Of a stretch of 64,000 nucleotides of DNA, positions 1 to 10,139 are shown piece by piece. The translations under genes and the position numbers were made by a program. Under the pieces are notes generated by a model. The model was not told the DNA's origin, did not search any database, and saw only the letters and a list, made by a program, of their open reading frames with translations. This stretch comes from Chloroflexota bacterium (GTDB lineage Bacteria > Chloroflexota > Anaerolineae > Anaerolineales > VGOW01): NCBI GenBank assembly GCA_016875735.1, contig VGOW01000001.1:1-64000 (forward strand), written 5' to 3'. Numbering within the stretch: the first letter of the stretch is position 1; each line of letters opens with the position of its first letter.

Positions 1-329
1 GTGGTCGTGTATCTCGCTGCTAATGCCAAGGGGCTGGGGATCATCAAGCGCAAGCGTCAGACCCGCCCCTCGCCGCCTAAACTTTCACCCTTGACGGTGT
101 TCGGCGAGCCTTAACTTGTGACCAATGGGCTCACCCCAATGTCGTCTGCGAAAAAGATGATCTCGTCCGCGCTGTGTGGCCCGAAGATAAAATCTTCGAG
201 CGCGGCGTGCGCGACGACAGCCTCGCCCAACTCGTGCGCCGCCTGCGCGAAAAGATCGAACCCGATCCGGCGTCCCCCAAGTTCATTCACACCGTGCCCG
301 GCCGCGGATACCGATTCCTTTCACCGTGA
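1..329 (+). pseudogene. Winged-helix (OmpR/Trans_Reg_C type) regulator, C-terminal part, frameshifted
   Basis: Frame 1 is open from the window edge and stops at 112-114 after a segment containing PPKLSPLTVFGEP. Frame 3 then continues with LTCDQWAHPNVVCEKDDL and ends HTVPGRGYRFLSP at 327-329. The second part has the recognition-helix and wing pattern of the Trans_Reg_C domain (SLAQLVRRLREKIEPDP, then the GRGYRF wing). The two halves would read continuously (GEP-LT) if one T were restored in the TT run near 111. This is therefore a single-base frameshift in one gene, real or an assembly error. The N-terminus lies outside the window, so the domain that senses the signal is unknown. The stop overlaps the GTG of the next gene. 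Confidence 0.6.
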
Positions 330-1336
330 GTCAGCCCATGATCAAACGACTTTCATTGTTCACGGCCAAGCCGTCCTTTAGGATCGTTCATTGTTCATTG
401 CTCATTGCCATCGCCGCATGCGGGGGCGAAAACCCGGCAGACCCCGCCGCGACTCTCGACGCCGCCGTGCGGCAAACCGTCGCCGCGCAACAAACCGCCG
501 GAGCCACACCGAGCCCCTCGCCCGCGCCGACGAACACGCCCGAACCTTCGCCCACCGAAGCGCCGCCCATCAGCGTCACCCTGCAATTCCCCACCGACAC
601 GCCCTCTCCAACTTCCAACTCCCAACTCCCAACCTCAAACCCCACCAGCACTCCAATGTCTGTCGTTACTGCGGGGCCGCTCACCCGCCCCAACGGCGCA
701 CCCGTTCACGTCGCGCGTCTGCCCGTTGCCCCCACCATCGACGGCGACCCCAGCGAGTGGGGTGTGTTGGCGAACACTGTCGATCAAGTTGTGTTCAAGC
801 CTACAAATTGGTCGGGGCCGAGTGACAACGGCGCAACGTTCGCGTTGGGTTGGGATGCGGCCAATCTGTATCTCGCCGCCTCGGTCGTGGACGATCATCA
901 TCAGCAGACTCAGCGCAACGAGTTCATTTACAAAGGCGACAGCATCGAGATTCTGCTCGATGCGAATCTCGGCGGCGATTACACCGATTTCAATTTGAGC
1001 GATGACGATTTTCAGTTGGGGCTCTCGCCGGGAAATTTGGCGACGGGTGATCCTGCGCCGCAAGCGTGGCTGTGGTTCCCGGCGTCGAAGTCCGGTGTGC
1101 CATCGGGGATCACGGTGGCGGCCAAACGCAGTGGAGAGGGCTTCACGATGGAAGCCGCCATCCCGTGGGCCGTGTTCGGCGTTGCGCCGGAGGGAGATGT
1201 TCGCTACGGCTTCATTCTCTCGGTTTCGGACAACGACAACGGGAACGCCGCCGATCAGGAAAGTCTGATCTCGTCGGCGAGCACGCGCAAGTTGGCAAAC
1301 CCCACCACGTGGGGGACGTTGATTTTGGATCCGTAG
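326..1336 (+). CDS. Lipoprotein with CBM9/DOMON-like domain
   Basis: A 336-residue protein predicted to sit on the outer face of the membrane. The N-terminus is a signal peptide with lipobox IAAC (Cys about residue 32), followed by a Pro/Thr-rich linker (about 35-125). A C-terminal domain (about 135-330) has the family 9 carbohydrate-binding signature: APTIDGDPSEWG at its start, then ALGWDAANLYLAASVVDD and GDSIEILLDANLGG. Such domains bind sugars or act as DOMON-like ligand modules; the ligand cannot be read here. GTG 326 overlaps the previous stop; ATG 338 is an alternative start. Part of the signal peptide is encoded by a repeat element (345-410), and a second repeat (607-643) encodes part of the linker. 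Confidence 0.75.
   Translation: MSQPMIKRLSLFTAKPSFRIVHCSLLIAIAACGGENPADPAATLDAAVRQTVAAQQTAGATPSPSPAPTNTPEPSPTEAPPISVTLQFPTDTPSPTSNSQLPTSNPTSTPMSVVTAGPLTRPNGAPVHVARLPVAPTIDGDPSEWGVLANTVDQVVFKPTNWSGPSDNGATFALGWDAANLYLAASVVDDHHQQTQRNEFIYKGDSIEILLDANLGGDYTDFNLSDDDFQLGLSPGNLATGDPAPQAWLWFPASKSGVPSGITVAAKRSGEGFTMEAAIPWAVFGVAPEGDVRYGFILSVSDNDNGNAADQESLISSASTRKLANPTTWGTLILDP
345..410 (+). repeat. Phrase repeat with conserved core, inside a signal-peptide coding region
   Basis: Units of TTCATTG flank a core containing CGGCCAAGCCG and CCTTTAGGATC. The core matches, at about 32 of 37 positions, the minus strand of the intergenic element near 61420-61460. Here it encodes LFTAKPSFRIVHCSLL of the lipoprotein signal peptide. 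Confidence 0.6.
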
Positions 1337-1687
1337 GGCGGCGGCGCCCCGCGAGTCCGAATCGGGCGCGACGGCGTGGCGGTGAATGATGCGATTCAAC
1401 GGTTGGGCGATGGAAAGAAGGGCGAGGAGGGAAAGCCCAATGACGAATGACGAATGAGGAACGACGAATGAAAGCAATATCAAAAAGATGGCGAGGGCGA
1501 GTTCGGCGGCGAGGGCGATGTCAAAGGCGCGGGTGAATTGAAACGGCTCGCGTTCGACTCGATAGCCGAACGACTCGAGGCGGGCGGCAATCTCTTGCGC
1601 GACTTTTTCTTCTTCGCCGCTGCCCACGAGTCGCGGGCGGGCGATGGCGCGCGCATAAGCGAGCGCGGTGTGCGGATCGAAGGTCAC
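1337..1687 (-). pseudogene. N-terminal remnant of an M28-type peptidase
   Basis: Starts with GTG 1687 overlapping the xdhC stop (GTGA). The first about 75 residues read LVGSGEEEKVAQEIAARLE and then a hydrophobic segment (ALAAELALAIFLILLS), resembling the start of membrane-associated M28 aminopeptidases. The frame then runs into the antisense of the CBM9 gene, and no metal-binding region follows. I infer that the 3' part was deleted. A phrase repeat (1439-1474) lies inside the remnant close to the break. The family assignment rests on the short N-terminal pattern only. Confidence 0.5.
1439..1474. repeat. Phrase repeat (ATGACGA units)
   Basis: Four imperfect units of AATGACGA in tandem. The same family appears near 10123-10150 and 62592-62672. 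Confidence 0.5.
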
Positions 1688-2733
1688 TTGCCGTTGCGCG
1701 CGGCGACGATTTCGGCCATGACCGAGAGGGCGATCTCTTCGGGCGCGCGCGCGCCAAGGTCGAGGCCGATGGGGCCGCGAATGCGATTCACTTGCGTTTC
1801 GGTCAGCCCGGCTTCGAGCAATCGGGCGCGGCGCTTGGCCTGAGTCTTTTGACTGCCGAGCGCGCCGATGTAAAAGGCCGGGCCGGGCAAAGCGACCATC
1901 AGCGCGGGATCGTCGAGTTTGGGATCATGAGTGAGCATGGCGATGGCCGTGCCGCGATTGATGGCGATTTGCTTCAGCGCGTCGTCGGGCCATTCTTGAA
2001 TGAGGCGATCCACGTGCGGGAAGCGAGTCTCACTGCCGAATGCGCTTCGCGGATCGACGATGATCGTTCGATAGCCGAGGGTTTTGGCGAGCGAGGCGAG
2101 GGCGATGGCGATGTGCACGCCGCCGACGATGACGAGCGTGGGCGCAGGGAGGCTGACTTCGATGAAGAGTTCGAGCCCCCCCTCTACGTCCCCCCCGTCT
2201 TCGACAGGGGGGGGGGATCGTTTCGACTGGCCTTCGGCGAGGGCAGAGCGCGCGGCGGCGACTGCGGCATCGTGAAGGCCGCTACCGATCTCGCCAACGA
2301 CCCCGCCATCATCGTGAATCAGAATCGCTTTCCCCAACGCATCGGCGGGGCCGGAGACGACGGTGGCAACGGCGAACGGTTTATCTTCGGTGAGAGCGGC
2401 GCGCCACGCTTGAAAGAGAGCGGGGTCGAATCGATTGACGAACACATCCACACTGCCGCCGCAAGCGAGGCCAACTTCCCACGCCGTCTCGTCGGCCACA
2501 CCGAAATGCAGAAGTTGAGCGCGGCCCGTTTCCAACACTTCCATGCCCACTTCGTACACCGCGCCTTCGATACAGCCGCCGCTGACCGAGCCGGTGATTT
2601 TGTTGCCGGGGGCCATGCCCATCTTCGCGCCCGCTTGCCGCGGCGACGACCCCCACGTTTGAATCACGGTAGCGAGGGCAATCGGCTCGCCGTTAGCAAT
2701 CCACTGTTCGAGTTCGGGGAGAATATCGCGCAT
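1684..2733 (-). CDS. xdhC: XdhC/CoxF-family molybdenum hydroxylase maturation protein
   Basis: A 349-residue cytoplasmic protein. XdhC-family proteins bind molybdenum cofactor, help sulfurate it and deliver it to xanthine-dehydrogenase/CO-dehydrogenase-type enzymes. The N-terminal XdhC/CoxI domain (about 8-120) shows LATVIQTWGSSPRQAGAKM, the Cys-containing GSVSGGCIEGAV and GLACGGSVDVFV. The C-terminal Rossmann domain (about 190-345) begins LVIVGGVHIAIALA and has YIGALGSQKTQAKR. A low-complexity linker (SPPPVEDGGDVEGG, about 172-185) is encoded by a G/C-run palindrome at 2176-2220. It is the last intact gene of the minus-strand cox-like cluster, after the VWA and MoxR genes. A repeat array separates it from the VWA gene. 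Confidence 0.88.
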   Translation of the reverse strand: MRDILPELEQWIANGEPIALATVIQTWGSSPRQAGAKMGMAPGNKITGSVSGGCIEGAVYEVGMEVLETGRAQLLHFGVADETAWEVGLACGGSVDVFVNRFDPALFQAWRAALTEDKPFAVATVVSGPADALGKAILIHDDGGVVGEIGSGLHDAAVAAARSALAEGQSKRSPPPVEDGGDVEGGLELFIEVSLPAPTLVIVGGVHIAIALASLAKTLGYRTIIVDPRSAFGSETRFPHVDRLIQEWPDDALKQIAINRGTAIAMLTHDPKLDDPALMVALPGPAFYIGALGSQKTQAKRRARLLEAGLTETQVNRIRGPIGLDLGARAPEEIALSVMAEIVAARNGK

Positions 2734-2740
2734 GGGGTAG

Positions 2741-2820
2741 TCAGTTGGAGTTGGAGTTGGAGTTGGAGTTCAGTTCGAGTTGGAGTTGTTGAACTCAAAC
2801 TCTAATTCCCAACTCTAATC
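2741..2820. repeat. Dyad phrase repeat (GTTGGA / TCCAAC family)
   Basis: Tandem GTTGGA units are followed by a reverse-complement block (AACTCAAACTC, CCAACTC), giving an imperfect hairpin about 80 bp long. It fills the gap between coxE and xdhC, and the last codons and stop of coxE are formed by it. Confidence 0.65.
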
Positions 2821-3989
2821 TGCTTTCTTGCCGCGCGCTGTTCGCCGATGGCCGACAACTTGTCGGCGAGGTCTTCGAGGCTGGCGAGGTTGTGCATCGG
2901 CAGAAAGTCGTCGATGAAGGGGAGCGCCGTTTGCATCCCGCGCGTGAGCGGCTCGTAATCGGGCGAGCCGAGCAATGGGTTGAGCCAAATGAGTCGGTGG
3001 CAATTGCGTTGAAGGCGAGACATCTCTTCGCGCAGGGTGTTCGCGTCGCCGCGATCCCAACCATCGCTGATGAGCACGACAACCGCCCCGCCCCCCAACA
3101 CGCGGCGGCCCCATTCGAAGTTGAACGTCTTCAGCGCGTCGCCGATTCTCGTCCCACCCGACCAATCGGGCACGGCGCGCGACACCTCACGGAGAGCGCG
3201 GTCGAGTTCGCGCCCGCGCAATTGGCGGGTGATGCGCGTGAGTCGGGTGCTGAACACAAACGCTTCCACGCGCTGATCGAGCCCCTCGCTGAGGCTGTAA
3301 ATGAATTGCAGAAGCAGTCGCGTGTATCGCTCCATCGAGCCGCTGATGTCGGCGACGATAACCAGTGGGCGCGGTTTGTGTTTGGGCTCTTTGCGCGCCG
3401 GGTGCAGAAGTTCGCCGCCGTGCCGGATGATGCGGCGCATCGTTCGCCGGAGATCGAGCAATTGACCGCGCCCCGGCCTCTGCCGCCGCGTGCGCCTCTG
3501 CCCCAGCCGCCACACCAGCGCGGCCATGATCTGTTTAACCGCCGTGAGTTCTTCGCCCGTGAGTTCAGCAAAATCTTTGTGGCGCAAAACTTCATTAGCG
3601 CTGTACGTCAGCGTCATCTCGATGATCGGCGGGCGGTTGGGGTCGGGGAGGCCGTCGCCGCCATCGGGCGACGATTGGGGAGCGCGCAAATCGGGCGGCT
3701 TCACCACCGGCTTGCGGCGCACCTTCTGTTGAAGCGAGGGTAGGTCGATCAGCCAGCCTTCTTCGGGCTTGCGCCAAAAAAAGTGAAAGGCTTCGTCGAA
3801 CAGCTGCAGATCGTCGCGGCTGTGGACGAGCAGGGTTCGGGCGGTGTGAAAGAAATCTTGCTTGCGGCCAATCTCGATCATGTCGAGGGCGTTGACGAGA
3901 TCGATCATCCGGCCCGGATTCACGTCGAGGCCGAGTCCACGCAGGAGGCGGCCAAAGAGGAGGAGGTTGTGGAGGAGGTTGGAGTTCAA
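2802..3989 (-). CDS. coxE: CoxE-family von Willebrand factor A protein
   Basis: 395 residues. VWA proteins of this family work with a MoxR-type AAA+ ATPase in maturation of Mo hydroxylases, where CoxD/CoxE of the aerobic CO dehydrogenase are implicated in building the active site. An N-terminal helical region (LLLFGRLLRGLGLDVNPGRM) is followed by a C-terminal VWA domain with a full MIDAS: DISGSM, the Thr of SGGTRIGDAL and the Asp of ISDGWDRGD. The start is probably TTG 3989, which itself lies in a phrase repeat, and the C-terminal residues also come from a repeat. It sits directly downstream of the MoxR gene on the same strand. Confidence 0.85.
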   Translation of the reverse strand: MNSNLLHNLLLFGRLLRGLGLDVNPGRMIDLVNALDMIEIGRKQDFFHTARTLLVHSRDDLQLFDEAFHFFWRKPEEGWLIDLPSLQQKVRRKPVVKPPDLRAPQSSPDGGDGLPDPNRPPIIEMTLTYSANEVLRHKDFAELTGEELTAVKQIMAALVWRLGQRRTRRQRPGRGQLLDLRRTMRRIIRHGGELLHPARKEPKHKPRPLVIVADISGSMERYTRLLLQFIYSLSEGLDQRVEAFVFSTRLTRITRQLRGRELDRALREVSRAVPDWSGGTRIGDALKTFNFEWGRRVLGGGAVVVLISDGWDRGDANTLREEMSRLQRNCHRLIWLNPLLGSPDYEPLTRGMQTALPFIDDFLPMHNLASLEDLADKLSAIGEQRAARKQIRVGN

Positions 3990-4037
3990 GTTTGAGTTTG
4001 AGTTTGAGTTGGGGTGGGCGCAAACTCCAACTCAAAC
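3979..4037. repeat. Dyad phrase repeat at the moxR/coxE junction
   Basis: GTTTGA/GTTGGA units followed by an inverted block (CAAACTCCAACTCAAAC). It spans the likely coxE start codon and is the only sequence between the two genes. Confidence 0.6.
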
Positions 4038-4039
4038 GG

Positions 4040-4963
4040 CTACACCATCGCCTTCACTCTGTTCAATATCGCTTTGGCGTTCTCGCCTCGGATTTTCTCG
4101 ACATCGTCTTGGTATTTGAGGATCACGCCAAGCGTTTCTTCGACGACGCCCGGATCGAGCGCGCGCTGATCGAGGGCGACGAGAGCGGTCGTCCAGTCGA
4201 GGGTTTCGGCCACGCCGGGCACTTTGTAGAGATCGGCGCGGCGCAGTTCTTGAATGAAGCCGGTGATCTGCCGCGAAAGTTTTTCGGAGGCCTGCGGCAC
4301 TTTGGCGCAAACGATCTCGAATTCCTTCTCGAAGGAGGGGTAGTCGATCCAATAATAGAGACAGCGGCGCTTGAGCGCGTCGTGAACTTCGCGGGTGCGG
4401 TTGGAGGTGATGACGACGACGGGCGGCGAGTCGCTGCGGATGGTGCCGATTTCGGGAATGGTGATTTGGAAGTCGGAGAGGACTTCGAGGAGGAAGGCCT
4501 CGAACTCTTCGTCACTGCGGTCGAGTTCATCGACGAGCAGCACCGGCGGCTTGGCGCGCGCGGCCTCGATGGCTTGCAGGAGCGGGCGGCGCAGGAGGAA
4601 TTCGGGGCCGAACAGTTCCGAGTCGGTGGCGTGTTCGCCGCGCGCTTCCACCAATCGAATGTGCATCATCTGCCGGGTGTAATTCCATTCGTACACGGCG
4701 TGATGCACGTCGAGGCCTTCGTAGCATTGCAGGCGGATAAGGTCGGTGTCGAGCAGGCGGGTGATCACTTTGGCGACTTCGGTCTTGCCCACTCCGGCTT
4801 CGCCTTCAAGGAAGAGGGGCCGCCCCAGTTTGAGGGCGAGGTAAATGGAAGTCGCCAACCCCCGATCGGCGATATAGGTTTGCGCGCGCAATGCGGCTTG
4901 AAGTTCATCAATTGAATTGAAGGTCACATGTCCCTCTCGGTTCAGAACCAGTCTCTTCTCCAA
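4040..4963 (-). CDS. coxD: MoxR-family AAA+ ATPase (CoxD-like)
   Basis: 307 residues from ATG 4963. MoxR ATPases act as chaperones with VWA partners; CoxD is the family member implicated in maturing CO dehydrogenase. Walker A is GEAGVGKT (about 54-61), Walker B is LLVDELDR, sensor 1 is VVVITSNRTRE, and an arginine-rich region (LKRRCLYYWIDYP) follows. ATG 4963 would overlap corA by 22 nt. GTG 4927, beginning VTFNSIDELQ, lies after the corA stop and has a GAGAGGGA stretch just upstream, so it may be the true start. The gene is followed by coxE. Confidence 0.85.
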   Translation of the reverse strand: MEKRLVLNREGHVTFNSIDELQAALRAQTYIADRGLATSIYLALKLGRPLFLEGEAGVGKTEVAKVITRLLDTDLIRLQCYEGLDVHHAVYEWNYTRQMMHIRLVEARGEHATDSELFGPEFLLRRPLLQAIEAARAKPPVLLVDELDRSDEEFEAFLLEVLSDFQITIPEIGTIRSDSPPVVVITSNRTREVHDALKRRCLYYWIDYPSFEKEFEIVCAKVPQASEKLSRQITGFIQELRRADLYKVPGVAETLDWTTALVALDQRALDPGVVEETLGVILKYQDDVEKIRGENAKAILNRVKAMV

Positions 4964-5874
4964 AAAATGATGGCGACGATGATCGAGATGAGCAGAGAGA
5001 ATCCCATGACGATGGCGAACGCAAACGGATGCCCGCTGAGCGGCAAGCCGAGATTCATCCCGTAGATGCTGGCAACGAGGGTGGGCAGGCTGAGGATGAT
5101 GGTCATCGAGGCGAGGAACTTCATCACCACGTTGAGGTTGTTGGAGATGATCGAAGCGAAGGCGTCCATCATTTGGCTGAGGATGCTTTCGGAGATGGCC
5201 GTCATTTCAATTGCTTGTTGCACTTCGGTAATCACGTCTTCCAGCAATTCTTGATCTTCGGTGTGTTCGTCGAAGAGGTGGCCGCGCTGGAGGCGGGAGA
5301 GCATGAGTTCGTTGGATTTGAGGCCGGTGGTGAAATACACCAGACTCTTTTGATATTTGAGCAATTCCAGCACTTCTTCGTTGCGCAGGGAGCGTTGGAG
5401 TCTGTCTTCAAGTTTATCAACAATTTTGTTGATCTCCCGCACGTAGTCGAGATATTTTACGGCGGTGTCGTGCAACAGATGAAGCACGAATCGGTTGCGC
5501 TGTGTTGTGGAAAGATCGCGCACCGAGCCGGAGGCCAGCAACTGGATGATCGCGCTTTCGACCGGGCAGACGGTGGCCAACATTCCATCGGCGATGATCA
5601 CCCCGACGGGCACGGTGATGTAGGGGATGTCGGCGGCGTGGCCCTGAAAGTGGGGCAGGCGCAGAACGAGCAACAACGCGCCATCTTCCTTTTCGACGCG
5701 CGCCCGCTCGTCGAGGTCGAGGGCATGAGTGAAGTAGTCTTGCGGCGCGGGCAGTTTGCGCCGGAGGGTTTCGATCTCGTCGTGGGTGGGGGCGGCAACG
5801 TTCACCCAACAGCCGTCGGCCCACTCGTTGGTCTTCGCCAGACTTTCGCCTTTGCCGGTGAGGATGGTGATCAT
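4942..5874 (-). CDS. corA: CorA-family divalent cation transporter
   Basis: 310 residues. CorA forms a pentameric Mg2+ (or Co2+/Ni2+) channel in the inner membrane. The large cytoplasmic N-domain is followed by two C-terminal transmembrane helices (about 245-270 and 280-305). The first ends in the diagnostic YGMN motif (YGMNLGLPL), and the protein ends in FWRRDWF. The gene is downstream of a strong terminator and upstream of moxR, so it may start the second transcription unit of the cluster. Its role beside the hydroxylase genes is unclear. TAGAAT lies 7 nt before the ATG, which may make the transcript leaderless, but no good -35 is visible. Confidence 0.88.
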   Translation of the reverse strand: MITILTGKGESLAKTNEWADGCWVNVAAPTHDEIETLRRKLPAPQDYFTHALDLDERARVEKEDGALLLVLRLPHFQGHAADIPYITVPVGVIIADGMLATVCPVESAIIQLLASGSVRDLSTTQRNRFVLHLLHDTAVKYLDYVREINKIVDKLEDRLQRSLRNEEVLELLKYQKSLVYFTTGLKSNELMLSRLQRGHLFDEHTEDQELLEDVITEVQQAIEMTAISESILSQMMDAFASIISNNLNVVMKFLASMTIILSLPTLVASIYGMNLGLPLSGHPFAFAIVMGFSLLISIIVAIIFWRRDWF

Positions 5875-5894
5875 GTTTACTATTCTAAAAACGT

Positions 5895-5931
5895 TATCGG
5901 CGGCCTCCCCTCTGCTCGGAGGCCGCCGATA
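5895..5931 (-). terminator. Rho-independent terminator after coxM
   Basis: A perfect 13-bp stem (TATCGGCGGCCTC paired with GAGGCCGCCGATA) with an 11-nt loop. Read on the minus strand it is followed by ACGTTTTTAG. It separates coxSLM from corA and the maturation genes. Confidence 0.8.
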
Positions 5932-5960
5932 GTTTCCCCCAAAATCGATTCGGGCGCAAC

Positions 5961-6830
5961 TTACATTGCGCGTTGGGCCGCAGTCATCAGCGCGCGCTTC
6001 GCCATCACGGTGGCGAGGCGAATTCGGTAGTCGGCGGTGGCGTAGAGATCGCTCATCGGATTCGCAATCGCCTCGGCCACTTTAGCGGCGGCGGCGGCAA
6101 TGGCATCGTCGGTGGGAGCCGAGCCGACGAGGGCGGACTCGGCGGCGGAACAGCGCACCGGGTTCACGGTGGCGCCGCCAACCGCAAGGCTCACCCGCCC
6201 CACCTTGCCATCCACCAATCCAACCATTGCGGCCACGCCCACCACTGCATACGACGAGGCCGGATGCCGATGCTTGAGATAGCACCCGCCCATGTTCGGG
6301 AAGTTGCGGTAGGCCGGAACGGTGATCGTTGTGAGAATCTCATCGGCTTTGAGCGCGGTGGTGAGCAGGTCTTTGAAAAACTTTCCAGCGGAGATGTCGC
6401 GTTCACCCTTTTTGCCCATCGCGGTCATCGTCGCCTCGAGCGCGATCATCACCGTGGGGTAATCGGCGGCGGGGTCGGCGTGGGCCAGCGAGCCGCCCAT
6501 GGTGCCGCGGTTGCGCACTTGTGTGTCGCCGAGCATCGCCGCAGTTTCGCAAAGAATGGGGCAAGCCTTCGCCAATTCCGCAGAGGCAGCCACCGCCGCA
6601 TGAGTCGTCAACGCCCCGATCTTCACTTCCTTCTTGCCCGCTTTAATGGCCGAGAGTCCTTTGATGCGGCCAATGTCCACCAGCGCCGCCGGTTGCGCGA
6701 CGCGCAGTTTCATAGCCGGAAGAAGGCTGTGGCCGCCGGCCAGCACTTTGGCCCCTTTGTTTTTGCCCAGCAGTGCAATCGCTTCGTCGAGAGTCTTCGG
6801 GCGATAGTAGTCGAACGTCGGTGTGTACAT
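5961..6830 (-). CDS. coxM: FAD-binding medium subunit of CO-dehydrogenase/xanthine-dehydrogenase family
   Basis: 289 residues from ATG 6830, which has GGAGA six bases upstream. This subunit passes electrons from the 2Fe-2S subunit to FAD. FAD-binding signatures are AGGHSLLP (about 32-39) and the TMGGSLAHADPA segment (about 110-121), followed by the CO_deh_flav_C domain (about 175-280). Length and motif order match CoxM-type subunits. It is the third gene of the S-L-M set and is followed by a terminator. A longer frame upstream of ATG 6830 is coded only by the phrase repeat and is rejected as the N-terminus. Confidence 0.9.
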   Translation of the reverse strand: MYTPTFDYYRPKTLDEAIALLGKNKGAKVLAGGHSLLPAMKLRVAQPAALVDIGRIKGLSAIKAGKKEVKIGALTTHAAVAASAELAKACPILCETAAMLGDTQVRNRGTMGGSLAHADPAADYPTVMIALEATMTAMGKKGERDISAGKFFKDLLTTALKADEILTTITVPAYRNFPNMGGCYLKHRHPASSYAVVGVAAMVGLVDGKVGRVSLAVGGATVNPVRCSAAESALVGSAPTDDAIAAAAAKVAEAIANPMSDLYATADYRIRLATVMAKRALMTAAQRAM

Positions 6831-6840
6831 AGGGTTCTCC

Positions 6841-6888
6841 TGATCAGTAATTAGTAATCGGTAATTTGTAACTGCCACTTACCAATTA

Positions 6889-6897
<9 letters not shown>
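6841..6897. repeat. Dyad phrase repeat between coxL and coxM
   Basis: Blocks of GATCAGTAATTAGTAATC and GGTAATTTG, then the inverted block TTACCAATTACTACTTAC. It fills the coxL-coxM gap, ending just before the coxM Shine-Dalgarno. The family recurs at 60610-60655 and, in frame, at 58374-58408. Confidence 0.6.
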
Positions 6898-9240
<2,343 letters not shown>

Positions 9241-9254
9241 AGTGTCCTCCGATA

Positions 9255-9358
9255 TGAGCGAATGGCGGATGGCTGTTAGCGAATAGCGGATAACATTGGC
9301 GCAAACTTGCCACTTGCTACTTGCCACTTGCTACCTGCTACCTGCCACTTGCCATCTA

Positions 9359-9360
<2 letters not shown>
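9255..9360. repeat. Phrase repeats between coxS and coxL
   Basis: Two families in series: GCGAATGGCGGATGGC/GCGAATAGCGGATAAC units, then seven CTTGCCA/CTTGCTA/CCTGCTA units. Apart from the coxL Shine-Dalgarno region next to ATG 9240 they make up nearly all of the coxS-coxL gap. Confidence 0.6.
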
Positions 9361-9822
<462 letters not shown>

Positions 9823-9826
<4 letters not shown>

Positions 9827-10035
9827 ACCTTTCCTCCTCCGTGAGATGAAATGTGCTCGGATACCGTCCCGGTTGCGAAACAAAAGAACTCCAGCGTGCC
9901 GCGAGGCAAATCGCTGGAGTTCCGGGAACAACCTGCGTTGCAAATTTCACATACGCCGATCAGTCTGCTCACCCGTTTGCTCATCGAGAACTGCGCTCGA
10001 TCATGACATTGGGTGAAGTATCCGAGATCGGCCAT
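9823..10035 (-). CDS. Possible small Cys-rich leader protein upstream of coxS
   Basis: A 70-residue frame, [13 protein letters not shown] through HGGGKV, ends in TGA overlapping the coxS ATG. It has five or more Cys, including CEICNAGC and FFC, reminiscent of a small zinc ribbon. Its ATG lies 16 nt after a TATAAT on the minus strand, with a weak GGGG before it. A shorter start ([10 protein letters not shown]) is also possible. I do not recognise the family. The overlap, Cys pattern and codon choice support coding, but the same stretch also holds a strong hairpin (9886-9922), so an RNA leader is the alternative. Confidence 0.35.
9886..9922 (-). promoter_or_regulatory. Hairpin in the coxSLM leader, possible attenuator
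   Basis: GAACTCCAGCG pairs with CGCTGGAGTTC (11 bp). An inner TGCC/GGCA stem and a 3-nt bulge complete the structure. Read on the minus strand it is followed by TTTTGTTTCG, like a weak intrinsic terminator about 60 nt before coxS. It could attenuate coxS expression or be coding sequence of the small frame. Confidence 0.45.
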
Positions 10036-10073
10036 TAGCCCCGCAGTGAAATTATATCGCTTGTTACGGTGAA

Positions 10074-10102
10074 ACTCTATTCGATCTGGAGCGAAATGTC
10101 AA
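10074..10102 (-). promoter_or_regulatory. Sigma-70-type promoter for coxSLM
   Basis: On the minus strand: TTGACA (10102-10097), a 17-bp spacer and TAGAGT (10079-10074). A second TATAAT lies at 10056-10051. These would give a leader of roughly 240 nt before coxS. Confidence 0.6.
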
Positions 10103-10139
10103 CTTCGCAAAAAGGGATTTTGCTGTCCATTGTCCTTCG

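Noticed and set aside
635-1687. A 350-codon minus-strand frame as one protein
   Set aside because: Only the first about 115 residues look like a protein (M28 start); the rest is antisense to the CBM9 gene and has no family pattern.
9827-10139. Molybdenum cofactor riboswitch
   Set aside because: A hairpin is present but I could not match the Moco RNA consensus by eye; a covariance search would decide.
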